The notes: a model not told the origin generated them from the sequence alone. Positions 9,850-19,492 are shown, counted from the stretch's first letter. The stretch is 64,000 bases of DNA from Pseudomonas sp. gcc21 (GCF_012844345.1 NZ_CP051625.1:3906001-3970000), one strand, 5' to 3'. A program made the numbers and translations.

Positions 9850-12423
9850 TCAATGCAGCTGCTCCTTCCACCGGTATAGCAGTTCCAGCGCCTGGCGCGG
9901 GGTCAGGTCGTCCGGTTTCACGCTTTGCATCTGTTCAATCAGCGGGTGCGGCGCACTGGCGAAAAGATCGCTTTGCAACGGCTGGTTACCGGCATTCAAG
10001 GTGCTGGCCTGCTGGTTCAGACTCTGGCGCTCGAGGTGCGCCAGATGTTGTTTGGCACGCTCCACTACTTCCCGGGGCACGCCCGCCAACTGCGCTACTT
10101 GCAAACCGTAGCTCTGGCTTGCGGGGCCCTCCAGCACGGTGTGCAGGAACACGATTCGCTCGTTGTGCTCGGTGGCATTGAGATGCACATTGGCTACGCC
10201 CGGGTCGGTATCGGCCAGACCGGTGAGCTCGAAATAATGCGTGGCGAACAGCGTAAAGGCGCGGATCTTTGCCAGGTACTCAGCCGCTGACCAGGCCAGA
10301 GACAGGCCGTCAAAAGTGCTGGTTCCCCGGCCTACTTCGTCCATCAGCACCAGGCTGGCCGCGGTCGCGTTGTGCAGGATGTTGGCGGTTTCGCTCATTT
10401 CCACCATGAAGGTGGAGCGGCCTCCTGCCAGATCATCACTGGAGCCGATACGCGTGAAGATCCGGTCAACGCAGGACAGCTCAACCTGGGCGGCCGGTAC
10501 GTAGCTACCGATATGGGCAAGCAGTACGATCAGCGCGGTTTGCCGCATATAGGTTGATTTACCGCCCATGTTGGGGCCGGTAATCACGAGCATCCGGATG
10601 TCGTCGTTCAGGCATAGCCCGTTGGCCACAAAGGGCGTATCCAGTACCTGCTCGACCACCGGGTGACGGCCTTGCCTGATAATCAGCTGACTTTGCTCGA
10701 CAAAGCGGGGCTGGCAAAAGTCCAGCGTGCCGGCGCGCTCGGCGAGATTCGCCAGGACATCAAGTTCTGCGAGGCTGGCTGCACTGTCCTGCAATGCCGC
10801 CAGGTCTTCGTTCAGGCGATCGAGCAGTTCGTCGTAAAGCTGTTTTTCTCTGGCCAGCGCACGGCTGCGGGCTGATAACGCCTTGTCTTCAAAGGTTTTC
10901 AGCTCAGGGGTGATGAAGCGCTCCGCACCTTTTAGCGTCTGGCGGCGGATGTAATCGACCGGCGCCTTATCCGATTGCCCGCGGGACAACTCGATGAAAT
11001 AACCATGCACGCGGTTGTAGCCGACCTTCAGGCTGGACAGGCCGGTGCGCTCGCGTTCGCGGGTCTCCAGATCCAGCAGGAATTGACCGGCGTTTTCGCT
11101 GATGTTTTGCAAGTCGTCAAGCTCGGCATCGAAGCCTGCTTTGATCACGCCTCCGTCCCGTACCACTGCCGGAGGATTATCGATAATGGCGCGTTCAAGC
11201 AGGTCTGCCAGGGCAGGGTAGGTACGTACCTGTTCGGCCAGATGACGTACATGCGGGGTTTCGGTGGACGCGAGGGCTTCCTGCAACTCTGGCAGTACCG
11301 CCAGGGCATCGCGCAAACGCGCCAGGTCGCGGGGCCGGGCTGAGCGCAGGGCGACTCGTGCGAGGATGCGCTCGATGTCGCCGATGCCCTTGAGTATCGG
11401 CCGGATGTCTTCGTGGAAATGCTGGTCAAGGAAGGTCGCGATACTGCTTTGCCGGGCTTCCAGGACAGCCATGTCGCGCAGGGGGCGATTCAGCCAGCGT
11501 GCAAGAAGTCTGCTCCCCATCGTGGTTGCGGTCTGGTCGAGCACATCAAGCAGGGTGTTGTCACGCCCACCGGACAGGTTGCTGTCGATCTCCAGATTGC
11601 GCCGGCTGGCACTATCGATGATGACGCTGTCTTCGAATCGCTCGCGCAGAATGCCGCGGATGTGGGGCAGGGCGGTGCGCTGGGTTTCCTTGGCGTAGCA
11701 CATCAACGCGCCGGCCGCACCGAGCCCGAGTGTCAGTCCACGACAGCCGAAGCCGGCGAGATCTTTGGTGCCGAATTGCTGTGTCAGCGACTTGAATGCG
11801 CTGTCCTGATCAAAGTCCCATGGAGCGCGCCGGCGCACCGCACGGCGTCGCTCGATGGGTGTATTGCTTTCCCAGTCATCGGGGATCAGCAACTCGGCTG
11901 GCGCCAGGCGCTCCAGTTCGCCGAGCAGCGTTTCCCAGCCGCGCAGCTCCATGGTGGTAAAGCGGCCGCTGTTGATGTCCAGCGTGGCCAGCCCGAAGCC
12001 ACGTTCGCTCCCGACCAGTGCCGCGAGCAGGTTGTCCCGGCGCTCATCCAGCAAGGCTTCGTCGCTCACTGTGCCAGGTGTGAGAATACGCACGACCTGG
12101 CGCTCAACCGGACCTTTGGACGTGGCCGGGTCGCCGATCTGCTCGCAGATCACTACGGATTCACCCAGCTTGACCAGCTTGGCCAGATAACCTTCAGCCG
12201 CGTGAAAGGGGATACCCGCCATGGGAATCGGTTGCCCGCCCGACTGGCCGCGCGCGGTCAGCGTGATATCCAGCAGCCGCGCGGCTTTTTTTGCGTCGTC
12301 GTAGAAGAGTTCGTAGAAATCACCCATGCGATAGAACAGCAACTGATCTGGATGGTGCTGCTTGATGCCGAAATACTGCGTCATCATGGGGGTGTGGCTG
12401 GCTGATTTTTCGGCGCGACTCAT
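9850..12423 (-). CDS. mutS: DNA mismatch repair protein MutS
   Basis: An 857-residue MutS. The mismatch-reading motif Phe-x-Glu is in [10 protein letters not shown] (about residues 30-40). The connector, core and clamp domains follow. The ATPase has Walker [14 protein letters not shown] near 620 and Walker [17 protein letters not shown] near 695. The C-terminal tail ends at a full-length position. I chose ATG 12423 because AGGGA lies 6 bases upstream; an open frame back to 12471 lacks support. MutS recognises mispairs and recruits MutL. fdxA follows downstream on the same strand. Confidence 0.98.
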   Translation of the reverse strand: MSRAEKSASHTPMMTQYFGIKQHHPDQLLFYRMGDFYELFYDDAKKAARLLDITLTARGQSGGQPIPMAGIPFHAAEGYLAKLVKLGESVVICEQIGDPATSKGPVERQVVRILTPGTVSDEALLDERRDNLLAALVGSERGFGLATLDINSGRFTTMELRGWETLLGELERLAPAELLIPDDWESNTPIERRRAVRRRAPWDFDQDSAFKSLTQQFGTKDLAGFGCRGLTLGLGAAGALMCYAKETQRTALPHIRGILRERFEDSVIIDSASRRNLEIDSNLSGGRDNTLLDVLDQTATTMGSRLLARWLNRPLRDMAVLEARQSSIATFLDQHFHEDIRPILKGIGDIERILARVALRSARPRDLARLRDALAVLPELQEALASTETPHVRHLAEQVRTYPALADLLERAIIDNPPAVVRDGGVIKAGFDAELDDLQNISENAGQFLLDLETRERERTGLSSLKVGYNRVHGYFIELSRGQSDKAPVDYIRRQTLKGAERFITPELKTFEDKALSARSRALAREKQLYDELLDRLNEDLAALQDSAASLAELDVLANLAERAGTLDFCQPRFVEQSQLIIRQGRHPVVEQVLDTPFVANGLCLNDDIRMLVITGPNMGGKSTYMRQTALIVLLAHIGSYVPAAQVELSCVDRIFTRIGSSDDLAGGRSTFMVEMSETANILHNATAASLVLMDEVGRGTSTFDGLSLAWSAAEYLAKIRAFTLFATHYFELTGLADTDPGVANVHLNATEHNERIVFLHTVLEGPASQSYGLQVAQLAGVPREVVERAKQHLAHLERQSLNQQASTLNAGNQPLQSDLFASAPHPLIEQMQSVKPDDLTPRQALELLYRWKEQLH

Positions 12424-12845
12424 GCAGATCCCTGGGGTCGGTGACGTTAGGAGGGTAGGTTGGCCGGGCATAGTCTACGCAAAGCGCTCTCGGCTTTTAA
12501 GCGCAAAGTGAAGTGCTCATTCAGTTTCAGGGAGCCGGCCTGCCAGCCCCGTCCGGTAACAGCCCCCGGAACCTTGTGCGCGCTTTTACAGTAGGCGAGT
12601 CTTTCGGTCGGCTACTATGAAGTTCCGTTATTCGTTTCGTGAATCATCCGATTTCAATGCTTCGATATGGTCGGTCAGCTCGCTTGACAGGGGTCTGGCC
12701 TCGGTCGTAGCTTGATTGCTGACAGTTGTCAGGGAGCGACGAAGCGTTTTCCTACAGGCCGTGCTTACAATAATTTCAGGAAGCTGCACGTGAACAATAA
12801 TAAAGCGCCGACAATGCTCGGCTGCCTGAGCTACGGGGTATCGCC
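12424..12845. other. Intergenic region upstream of mutS and of the acyl-CoA synthetase
   Basis: About 420 bases without a convincing gene. The part nearest mutS holds one copy of the diverged direct repeat at 12456-12513. The rest presumably contains the divergent promoters of mutS and of the acyl-CoA synthetase. I see no clear operator. Confidence 0.5.
12456..12513. repeat. Left copy of a diverged direct repeat flanking the acyl-CoA synthetase/TRAP/TetR module
   Basis: It shares with 18789-18845, in the same orientation and order, the blocks TAGG-TGGCCGG, CGG-TTTT and AAGCGCAAA-TGAAG over about 58 bases. It begins 33 bases upstream of the mutS start; the other copy ends 11 bases before cinA. 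Both together look like two copies of one ancestral mutS-cinA intergenic region. Confidence 0.65.
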
Positions 12846-14402
12846 ATGATTCTGACCGAGTTGCCAGACCATAACCTTGAACGCTTCGGTGAATATCCCT
12901 TTCTGTATTTCAATGATCGGCCGCTGAGCAATCGCCAGCTTCTGGAGATGACCAGCCGCCTTGCGGCAGGACTTCAGGCACAAGGCATCAAGCCAGGCGA
13001 CCGCGTCATGGTGTGTATGGCGAACGCCCCGGAGGTATTTGTCGCCTACCAGGCGATCATGCGCGCCGGCGCAATTGTGCTCCCGGTAATGCATGTACTT
13101 CATCCCAGGGAGATTGGGTTCATCGCGGAAGTATCCGAGGCAAGCGCGATCATCACGCAACACTCGATTCTTCCCAATGTGCAGCAGGCCGTGGCCGGCA
13201 TGACGGAGCCGCCATTGCTACTGGTGTCGGGGCTGGGCGAGCCGGCCAACGGCACTGCACCGCGCATGCTGGATCTGCATACGTTACTCCAGACTGCTTC
13301 GGGCGCGCTTGAGCATCCGCAGCTGCAGCCGGACGATACCGCCGTCATCCTGTTTACCTCCGGTACGACGGGACAGCCCAAGGGCGTCATGCTCACCCAC
13401 CGTAACCTGTACAGCAATGCGGCGGCTGCGGCTGCCCTCGCTGATGTGGAGGACGAGCCCGCTGGCGTGACCCTGGGTGTTCTGCCCCTTGCTCATATCT
13501 ACGGATTTACCACTGCCAACACCTTGTTCCTGCGAGGCGGTGCGATGGTGATCCTGCCGAAGTTTGGTGTTGCGGAGGTCTGCCAGGCTATTCAGGAGCA
13601 CAAGGTCCGCCGTTTCAGTGCGGTGCCTGCGATGATCCATGCCCTGGTAGCGGATCCGGTCACGGCTCAGTACGACCTGTCCAGCCTGGAAATCGTGGGG
13701 TCGGGTTCGGCACCCTTGCCGGTCTCGCTGATTTCCGCATTCAAGGCGCGCTTCGGTGCAGATATATATGAGGGGTACGGCCTGTCCGAGGCCGCGCCTA
13801 CAGTTTCTGCGCACCGGGTCGGTGAAACGCTCAAGCCTGGCTCGGTGGGCCGGGCGTTTCCAGGCGTTGAGCTGCGTATTGTTGACGAGGCGGGCCAACC
13901 GCTGCCGACGGGTGAGATTGGTGAGCTGTTGGTGCGGGGCGAGAACATCACACCGGGCTATTACCGCAACGAGGCAGCGACCAACGCGGCTATCCGGGAT
14001 GGCTGGCTGCATACAGGCGATGTCGCGCGACTGGATGAGGGTGGCTACCTGTACATCGTGGATCGTCAAAAAGACCTGATCCTGCGCGGCGGTTTCAATA
14101 TCTACCCGCGAGACCTGGAAGAGCTTATCTCTACGCATCCGACCGTTGCCGAAGTGGCGGTGGTGGGTGTGCCGTCGGAGCGCATGGGCGAAGAGGTGAT
14201 CGCCGTGGTGGTGCCCGCCCGCAATGCCGTCGCGAGTGAGTCCGAACTCCTGGCTTTTTGCCAGGAGCATCTGGCGAAGTACAAAACGCCGCGCGCCGTC
14301 ATCTTCGTCGACGCCCTGCCGCGCAACGGCGTCGGCAAGGTGCTCAAGAAAACCCTGCGCGAGCAAGTCGCAGAGTGGGTGCCTGACCAGGCGCTGGCCT
14401 GA
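12846..14402 (+). CDS. AMP-forming acyl-CoA synthetase
   Basis: A 518-residue ANL-superfamily ligase. The P-loop FTSGTTGQPKGVMLTH is near residue 170, YEGYGLSEAAP near 305, HTGDVARLDEGGYLYIVDRQ near 395, and the C-terminal catalytic lysine in PRNGVGKVLKKTLRE. It forms an acyl-adenylate and then the CoA thioester. It differs clearly from the ligase at 1547. It is the first gene of a probable operon with a TAXI-type TRAP binding protein and fused permease, so it may activate the acid that the transporter brings in (inference). Substrate unknown. Confidence 0.88.
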   Translation: MILTELPDHNLERFGEYPFLYFNDRPLSNRQLLEMTSRLAAGLQAQGIKPGDRVMVCMANAPEVFVAYQAIMRAGAIVLPVMHVLHPREIGFIAEVSEASAIITQHSILPNVQQAVAGMTEPPLLLVSGLGEPANGTAPRMLDLHTLLQTASGALEHPQLQPDDTAVILFTSGTTGQPKGVMLTHRNLYSNAAAAAALADVEDEPAGVTLGVLPLAHIYGFTTANTLFLRGGAMVILPKFGVAEVCQAIQEHKVRRFSAVPAMIHALVADPVTAQYDLSSLEIVGSGSAPLPVSLISAFKARFGADIYEGYGLSEAAPTVSAHRVGETLKPGSVGRAFPGVELRIVDEAGQPLPTGEIGELLVRGENITPGYYRNEAATNAAIRDGWLHTGDVARLDEGGYLYIVDRQKDLILRGGFNIYPRDLEELISTHPTVAEVAVVGVPSERMGEEVIAVVVPARNAVASESELLAFCQEHLAKYKTPRAVIFVDALPRNGVGKVLKKTLREQVAEWVPDQALA

Positions 14403-14428
14403 GCCAGACTGGTTGCAAAGAATCGATC

Positions 14429-14452
14429 GGCGGAGGCATCAAGGCCTCCGCC
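14429..14452 (+). other. Strong intergenic hairpin between acyl-CoA synthetase and TAXI binding-protein genes
   Basis: GGCGGAGGC-ATCAAG-GCCTCCGCC, a 9-bp perfect stem, 27 bases after the ligase stop. No T-run follows, so it is more likely an RNA-stability or processing element than a full terminator. Confidence 0.5.
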
Positions 14453-14491
14453 AGGACTGAAGCAAACAATAACAAAACTGGAGAAGTATCC

Positions 14492-15691
14492 ATGAAGATC
14501 AAGTCGCTGAAGAACGTGCTCAGTACTAGCGTGTCCCTGGCTGTCGCGCTTGCGATGAGCAGCGCCGGCCTGGCGCATGCAGACGAATACAAGATGCCGC
14601 GTCTGCTGGCGATAGGGACATCGGGTACTGCTAGCGGCAGCTTCGCTTCAACCAACGGGTGGGGCCCGGTATTCCAAAAGGAAACCGGCTCCAATGTGCG
14701 GATCGTCCCGGTGGACAATGAATCCCAACGGTATCAGCGGCTGACAGACCGCCGGGATCTCACCATCAGCTCGGTGTCCTCTGCCGAAATGCGTTTCCAG
14801 ATCGAGGGGATTGGCAGCTATGCGGGCAGCAAGCCGGTTCCGCAGCGCGTCCTCTGGCACCACAACGACACGCCATGGGGTTTTGTCGTCGCCGGCAGTT
14901 CTGACCTGCACACCATGGAAGATCTCAAGAAGCGAAAAATCACCGTGTCACAGGGCGAGTTCTCGCCTCCCATGGTTGTCGCGGTAACCAAAGCCTTGCC
15001 TGCCTATCTGGGTATGACTGACGAAGAAACGTCCCAGAACTTCTCTTTTGCTTCTGCGAGCAGTTATGCGCAAAGCTGCCGCGCCGTGGTGGAGGGCCGG
15101 GCTGACGTCGCCTACTGCGCCCCGACGAGCTCGATCCTTTCCGAGATGGAAGGCGCCCCGGGTGGCATCCGCTGGCTGAACATGGACCTCGACAACAAGG
15201 AGGCCTGGAACCGGTTCCTGGCACACCGCACCATGGTCGTGCCTACCGAGATTGATCTTGGTGTGTCGACGGCAAAGGGTGTGGATGGCCTGGCCTCCAA
15301 CTTTCTGTATTCCGTACCAGCGGATGCGGATGAAGAGTTCGCCTACAACATGGCCAAGTGGTTCCACCAGTCATTCGACAAATACAAGGGCACTCATCCA
15401 CTGTCCGCACGTATGGATCTGAGTATTTTCCGGGAATACCTGAACCGCTCACCCTTGCCCGTTCATGAAGGCACGGTTCGTTACCTGAAGGAAGTAGGTG
15501 CCTGGACGGCTGAAGATGACACCTGGAACCAGGCCGCGATCGAGAAAATGGACCGCTGGACCGAGGCGCGGCAGGCAGCGCTGGACGAGGCACGAAAGGG
15601 GCGCATCCAGGCTAGCCATAACAACGAAGAATTCACCGCGATCCTGAAGAAGCACACCGAAGGGCTCGAGCCTTTCCGCACCCGGCTTTAA
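14492..15691 (+). CDS. TAXI-family TRAP transporter solute-binding protein
   Basis: A 399-residue exported protein. Its signal peptide MKIKSLKNVLSTSVSLAVAL ends near AHA-DE. The mature part begins with the family pattern LLAIGTSGTASGSFASTNGW, where an extra segment separates it from typical TAXI openings. It continues with NESQRYQRLTDRRDLTISSV and ASASSYAQSCRAVVEGRADV. TAXI proteins bind a solute (often glutamate or another organic acid) in the periplasm and deliver it to a fused TRAP permease, encoded directly downstream. A GGAG site (ACTGGAGAAGTATCC) precedes the ATG. Confidence 0.87.
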   Translation: MKIKSLKNVLSTSVSLAVALAMSSAGLAHADEYKMPRLLAIGTSGTASGSFASTNGWGPVFQKETGSNVRIVPVDNESQRYQRLTDRRDLTISSVSSAEMRFQIEGIGSYAGSKPVPQRVLWHHNDTPWGFVVAGSSDLHTMEDLKKRKITVSQGEFSPPMVVAVTKALPAYLGMTDEETSQNFSFASASSYAQSCRAVVEGRADVAYCAPTSSILSEMEGAPGGIRWLNMDLDNKEAWNRFLAHRTMVVPTEIDLGVSTAKGVDGLASNFLYSVPADADEEFAYNMAKWFHQSFDKYKGTHPLSARMDLSIFREYLNRSPLPVHEGTVRYLKEVGAWTAEDDTWNQAAIEKMDRWTEARQAALDEARKGRIQASHNNEEFTAILKKHTEGLEPFRTRL

Positions 15692-15723
15692 GCAATAGTC
15701 CTGACTGGGTCTGTTGTCGTGCT

Positions 15724-15747
15724 CGCGCCCTGTTCCTCCGGGGCGCG
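15724..15747 (+). other. Hairpin between TAXI binding-protein and permease genes
   Basis: CGCGCCC-N10-GGGCGCG, a 7-bp GC stem 33 bases after the binding-protein stop codon. Placed like the structures that let binding proteins be expressed more strongly than their permease, by partial termination or 3'-end protection (inference). Confidence 0.4.
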
Positions 15748-15810
15748 TAGCTGGCGGCAACAAATTCTGGCCACGCATCACCACCGTTTTTTTATTTGGA
15801 AGACAGTTCC

Positions 15811-17736
15811 ATGAAAGCTGATGCCGCTCCTGTTGAAAGTGTTGAGCACAAATCTGAAGTGACCCGACTGGGCGACGCCACTTCCTGGCAAAGCATCCTG
15901 TTTGTCCTGCTTTGTGTAGGCGGGCTGCTGGCCGGCATTGCCTATATTTTTGGATTTACCTTTGCCGGGCACCGGCTGCTCGAAGGTGAGTACTACTGGA
16001 TTTTCATCGGCCTTTTCGGGGCGGCCGCATTCATTGCGCTGCCTGCAAAAGCCAACCAGTTCAAAGTACCCGTTTATGACCTGGCTGCTGCCGCGCTGGT
16101 GCTGGGGGTGGGGATATTCTTCGCGATCAACGCCTGGGACATGGCGCAAGCCGGATGGAGCAATCTGTACTGGGGAATCGTGGTCTGGTTGTTGATGATG
16201 GAGCTGGCCCGGCGCAGCGGGGGCACTCCTTTCCTTCTGGTTGTTGCAGTCATCGGGGTATACCCCCTGATTGCCGATTACCTCCCCGGCTTGTTGATGG
16301 GGATTCCCTACCAGTTTGATCACATGATCGAAGCCCACGTCTTCCGCACTGAAGGGATGATGGGAATTACGACCAAGATCGTTGCGGAGATCATCCTCGG
16401 CTTCCTGGTTTTCGCCGGCATCCTGCTGGCAACGGGCGCAGGCGACTTCTTCATCGACCTGGCAAACGCCAGCTTCGGTCGCTATCGCGGCGGTCCCGCC
16501 AAAGTGGCGGTGGTTGCCAGTGCCTTCATGGGCAGCCTGTCGGGTTCAGTTTTTTCAAATATCGCCGGAACGGGTTCCATCACTATTCCAACGATGAAGA
16601 AGGCTGGGTATCCGGCACATTATGCTGGTGCTATCGAAGCGTGTGCTTCGACCGGTGGCGTTGTGATGCCGCCGGTAATGGGGGCCATTGCCTTTGTTAT
16701 GGCCATCACCATCGGCGTCGACTACGCGGTCATCATGATTGCTGCGATTCTTCCGTCGTTGCTGTTCTACTTCGGTCTGATCCTGCAGGTGGACGCCTAC
16801 GCGGCCCGCACTGGCATGAAAGGTATGCCGGTCGAAAGCCTCCCTTCCACTCGCAAAGTCCTGATGCGCGGTTGGCCATTCCTTCTGGTACTGGTGTTCC
16901 TGATCTGGGGATTGCTGTACATGCGCTGGGAGTACTACACCCCGTGGTACGCCTGCATCCTGATGATCGGCCTGTCTTTCTTCAACAAAGAAACGCGTAT
17001 GACGCCGAAGCGGCTATATAGCGCGATGCGACAGATTGGTGTGCTGATTACGCAGACCGCGGCGATCATCCTGCCCATTGCGTTCGTCGTCAGCGCCCTG
17101 ACCATCACGGGTGTGACAGGGTCCCTGACCTCGGGTCTGATAGGCCTGGGTGGCGATAATGTGTTCATGGTGATCTTCTTCGGTATCGTCGCCTGCTTTG
17201 TGATGGGAATGGCGGGGCTGGCGATCGTGGCGTACATCTTCCTGGCGGTCACGCTGGCGCCTGCGATCATTGAAGTCGGTGGGTTGAACACCATCGCGGT
17301 GCACTTCTTCATCGTCTACTACGCCATGCTCTCGGTGATCACGCCGCCGGTAGGGGCTGCTGCGTTCCTGGCCGGCACCATGGCCGGGGCCAAGCCGATG
17401 AAGACGTCATTCACGGCCATGCGTCTGGGCATCGTGATCTACTTCATACCGCTGTTCTTCCTGTTCCAGCCGGCGTTGGTATTGCAGGGTGATCTGACAC
17501 CGCTGTTGTATGTGCTGCCGTCGATCATCATCGGCATCATGCTGATCTCGGGCGGTCTGGAAGGTTATCTGCTGGGCGCCGGACATGTGAAACCCTGGCA
17601 GCGTATACCGCTGTTCGTCGCCGGTTTCGCCTTCAGCTTTCCGGGTCTGATGACGACCATCATCGGTGGTCTGGCATCGGCGGTACTGATAGCGCTTGTG
17701 TGGAGTCAAAACCGGATGAAGCCAAGCCTGGCCTAA
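15811..17736 (+). CDS. TRAP transporter permease, fused 4TM/12TM (DctQM type)
   Basis: A 641-residue polytopic inner-membrane protein in which the small DctQ and large DctM subunits are fused, as usual for TAXI-type systems. Many hydrophobic segments start at about residue 30 (SILFVLLCVGGLLAGIAYIF). DctM motifs include GRYRGGPAKVAVVASAFMGS, FSNIAGTGSITIPTMKKAGY and GGVVMPPVMGAIAFVMA, with a second repeat VITPPVGAAAFLAGTMAGA. It is a sodium- or proton-coupled importer working with the binding protein just upstream. The ATG at 15811 has GGAAG 9 bases upstream; an in-frame TTG at 15796 is less likely. Confidence 0.93.
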   Translation: MKADAAPVESVEHKSEVTRLGDATSWQSILFVLLCVGGLLAGIAYIFGFTFAGHRLLEGEYYWIFIGLFGAAAFIALPAKANQFKVPVYDLAAAALVLGVGIFFAINAWDMAQAGWSNLYWGIVVWLLMMELARRSGGTPFLLVVAVIGVYPLIADYLPGLLMGIPYQFDHMIEAHVFRTEGMMGITTKIVAEIILGFLVFAGILLATGAGDFFIDLANASFGRYRGGPAKVAVVASAFMGSLSGSVFSNIAGTGSITIPTMKKAGYPAHYAGAIEACASTGGVVMPPVMGAIAFVMAITIGVDYAVIMIAAILPSLLFYFGLILQVDAYAARTGMKGMPVESLPSTRKVLMRGWPFLLVLVFLIWGLLYMRWEYYTPWYACILMIGLSFFNKETRMTPKRLYSAMRQIGVLITQTAAIILPIAFVVSALTITGVTGSLTSGLIGLGGDNVFMVIFFGIVACFVMGMAGLAIVAYIFLAVTLAPAIIEVGGLNTIAVHFFIVYYAMLSVITPPVGAAAFLAGTMAGAKPMKTSFTAMRLGIVIYFIPLFFLFQPALVLQGDLTPLLYVLPSIIIGIMLISGGLEGYLLGAGHVKPWQRIPLFVAGFAFSFPGLMTTIIGGLASAVLIALVWSQNRMKPSLA

Positions 17737-17762
17737 GGGCCAGCGACTGCACCGGTAGAAGG

Positions 17763-17799
17763 AAAAAGCCCGGAACCAGTAACGGTTTCCGGGCTTTTT
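17763..17799. terminator. Bidirectional terminator between TRAP permease and TetR genes
   Basis: AAAAAGCCCGGAA and TTCCGGGCTTTTT form a 13-bp perfect inverted repeat with an 11-base loop, with A and T runs on both sides. It serves the two convergent genes. Confidence 0.92.
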
Positions 17800-17824
17800 C
17801 TTGTCAGGCGAGAAGAGTGTGCAG

Positions 17825-18532
17825 TCAGCTGGGCTGTGGCTCCGGCTGCTCTACAGAGTGTGCGAGCGTCTCAACCATTGCGGTAACGCCCGCAGCGACG
17901 GTATTGACGATGACGTCATCGTCAATATCCTGATGCAGCCAGTCGCGTAGCGGACCGAAGCCTGCAAGGTAAATGATCAGATTCGAGATGATTTCCGCCC
18001 GGGGATCGTCCTCGGCAAGACCCGCTCGATGCCGGAATTTCTCGGCCATCTGCCGGATCACCAGCTGATCGCGCGATCTCATGGCGTCGCGGTCGTCCTT
18101 CTGCAGATGCGGCACTGTGCGATAAGCCAGTAACGTGCCTTTGCGCTTCTTGGTCCAGGATTCGCTCAGGTACAACCTGACGCAGTCTTCCAGCGACTCC
18201 TGCGGGTGCTCTTTCATCAGTTCATGCAGATTGGGCACGCCCGAGCGAAACCAGAGCTTGTTCAATAATCGCCTGAGGATGTCGTTCTTGTTGGCGATAT
18301 AGTCGTAGATGCTCGCCTGGTTGACCCCTGAAAGCGCGCAGATATCGCGCACCGTGGTCGAGGCGAAGCCTTTCTTGAGGAAGAGTTCGAGCGCTGCGTC
18401 GCATATCTGATCCCGGCGCTGCTCGGCGAGAGAAGTGTCCTGAATGCCTTCTAGCTTGGCTTCGAACAATTGGTCGGGCACATGTCCCGTAAATCCGGAA
18501 CCTTTTTTATTCTCGTGCATCGCTTTGTCCAT
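17825..18532 (-). CDS. TetR-family transcriptional regulator
   Basis: A 235-residue regulator. The N-terminal helix-turn-helix is preceded by a 35-residue extension: RRDQICDAALELFLKKGFAS, then TVRDICALSGVNQASIYDYI. The C-terminal ligand domain is not recognisable by motif, apart from RTVPHLQKDDRDAMRSRDQL, seen in regulators of acyl-CoA metabolism. It is convergent with the transporter operon, so it most likely controls that operon or its own gene. An inverted repeat at 18566-18588, just upstream, is a candidate operator. A Met four residues later (MHENKK) is an alternative start. Confidence 0.87.
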   Translation of the reverse strand: MDKAMHENKKGSGFTGHVPDQLFEAKLEGIQDTSLAEQRRDQICDAALELFLKKGFASTTVRDICALSGVNQASIYDYIANKNDILRRLLNKLWFRSGVPNLHELMKEHPQESLEDCVRLYLSESWTKKRKGTLLAYRTVPHLQKDDRDAMRSRDQLVIRQMAEKFRHRAGLAEDDPRAEIISNLIIYLAGFGPLRDWLHQDIDDDVIVNTVAAGVTAMVETLAHSVEQPEPQPS

Positions 18533-18565
18533 TACAGGAAAACTTTTATCTCATACGGAAATCAC

Positions 18566-18588
18566 GCTGTACTGACAGGAAATACAGC
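18566..18588. promoter_or_regulatory. Inverted repeat upstream of the TetR gene, candidate operator
   Basis: GCTGTA-N11-TACAGC, a 6-bp inverted repeat located 34-56 bases upstream of the TetR start. Self-regulation through such a site is usual for the family; binding is inferred. Confidence 0.35.
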
Positions 18589-18788
18589 CGCTCCGATGCC
18601 GAAAGTCTACCATGCCGGCGGCGCATCAACATGGCTCTGGCAGCGCGATGAGAACCTGTTTATAGGTGGCTTTATTCGCTTCGCGAAAAGCGGCTGGCAG
18701 TGTGGGAGAATGGTTTCAATCGGTTCCAAGACCTGACGGTTTGCCGCGCATTTCGTGTGTGTTTCTGGGGTCTGCGGCGTTGGGATGA

Positions 18789-18845
18789 TAGGGTGGCCGG
18801 ACACGCTGAAGTGAAGCAGTCGCGGTTTTTCAAGCGCAAATGAAG
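18789..18845. repeat. Right copy of the diverged direct repeat flanking the acyl-CoA synthetase/TRAP/TetR module
   Basis: Counterpart of 12456-12513 in the same orientation, ending 11 bases before the cinA start. Shared blocks are TGGCCGG and AAGCGCAAA plus the surrounding bases. See the left copy. Confidence 0.65.
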
Positions 18846-18856
18846 AGGTGTGCACG

Positions 18857-19378
18857 ATGTCTCAATACGACCCCTTGATCGATTCCGTAGCCGCCCGGCT
18901 GGGCAACGGCTTGCGGCGGCTGGGTCTGCAGGTCACCACGGCTGAGTCCTGCACGGGCGGTGGTATTGCCGAAGCCATCACGCGGGTAAGCGGTAGCTCG
19001 GCCTGGTTTGAAACAGGCTTCGTTACTTATGCCAATCGCAGCAAATCCCACTGGTTGGGCGTGCCGGAGGACATACTCGAAACCCATGGCGCAGTCAGCG
19101 AGCCTGTGGTCCGGGCAATGGCGCAGGGCGCTTTGCAGGCAGCCGATGCGGATCTGGCGGTAGCGGTGAGCGGTGTTGCCGGGCCTGATGGCGGGACGCC
19201 GGAAAAGCCGGTCGGCACTGTCTGGTTTGCCTGGGCTATTCGGGGCAAGGGCGTAGTCAGCCACTGCAAGCGCATGCAGGGCAATCGTCGTGAAGTGCGC
19301 GCGCATACCGTGCTCAAGGCACTGGAAGGCCTGGTTATCGAGGTTGAACGCCTCGCTGCGAACCGATCATCATCCTGA
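18857..19378 (+). CDS. pncC: CinA-family nicotinamide-nucleotide amidohydrolase (PncC)
   Basis: A 173-residue protein equal to the C-terminal CinA domain alone. Hallmarks are LQVTTAESCTGGGIAEAITR with the catalytic serine region, ETGFVTYANRSK, and AVSGVAGPDGGTPEKPVGTV. The enzyme deamidates NMN to nicotinate mononucleotide in pyridine nucleotide recycling. It lies directly upstream of recA, as usual in Pseudomonas. I chose ATG 18857 because AGAGG lies 9 bases upstream; a GTG at 18848 is in frame but less likely. Confidence 0.92.
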   Translation: MSQYDPLIDSVAARLGNGLRRLGLQVTTAESCTGGGIAEAITRVSGSSAWFETGFVTYANRSKSHWLGVPEDILETHGAVSEPVVRAMAQGALQAADADLAVAVSGVAGPDGGTPEKPVGTVWFAWAIRGKGVVSHCKRMQGNRREVRAHTVLKALEGLVIEVERLAANRSSS

Positions 19379-19421
19379 TCAAATAGGGGGGTAGGCGAGC
19401 TTCAGCAACTGTGGAATAATA

Positions 19422-19437
19422 CTGACCAAATATACAG
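19422..19437. promoter_or_regulatory. LexA (SOS) box of recA
   Basis: CTGACCAAATATACAG fits CTG-N10-CAG and the Pseudomonas consensus well in its right half. It lies 55 bases upstream of the recA start. Confidence 0.88.
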
Positions 19438-19492
19438 TAGTTTTTCCAGTAGTCCGGGCGCTACCGCTCCCGCCACTCCAAGAGGATGCACA

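Larger units (their letters stand above)
18533..18856. other. Intergenic region between the TetR gene and cinA
   Basis: About 320 bases of divergent upstream DNA. It holds a candidate TetR operator (18566-18588) and, next to cinA, the right copy of the direct repeat (18789-18845). No gene is supported. Confidence 0.5.

Noticed and set aside
11413..12405. 330-codon open frame antisense to mutS
   Set aside because: Shadow of the GC-rich mutS coding strand; mutS motifs are unmistakable.
13284..14366. 360-codon open frame antisense to the acyl-CoA synthetase
   Set aside because: No protein-like motif; the sense gene is clear.
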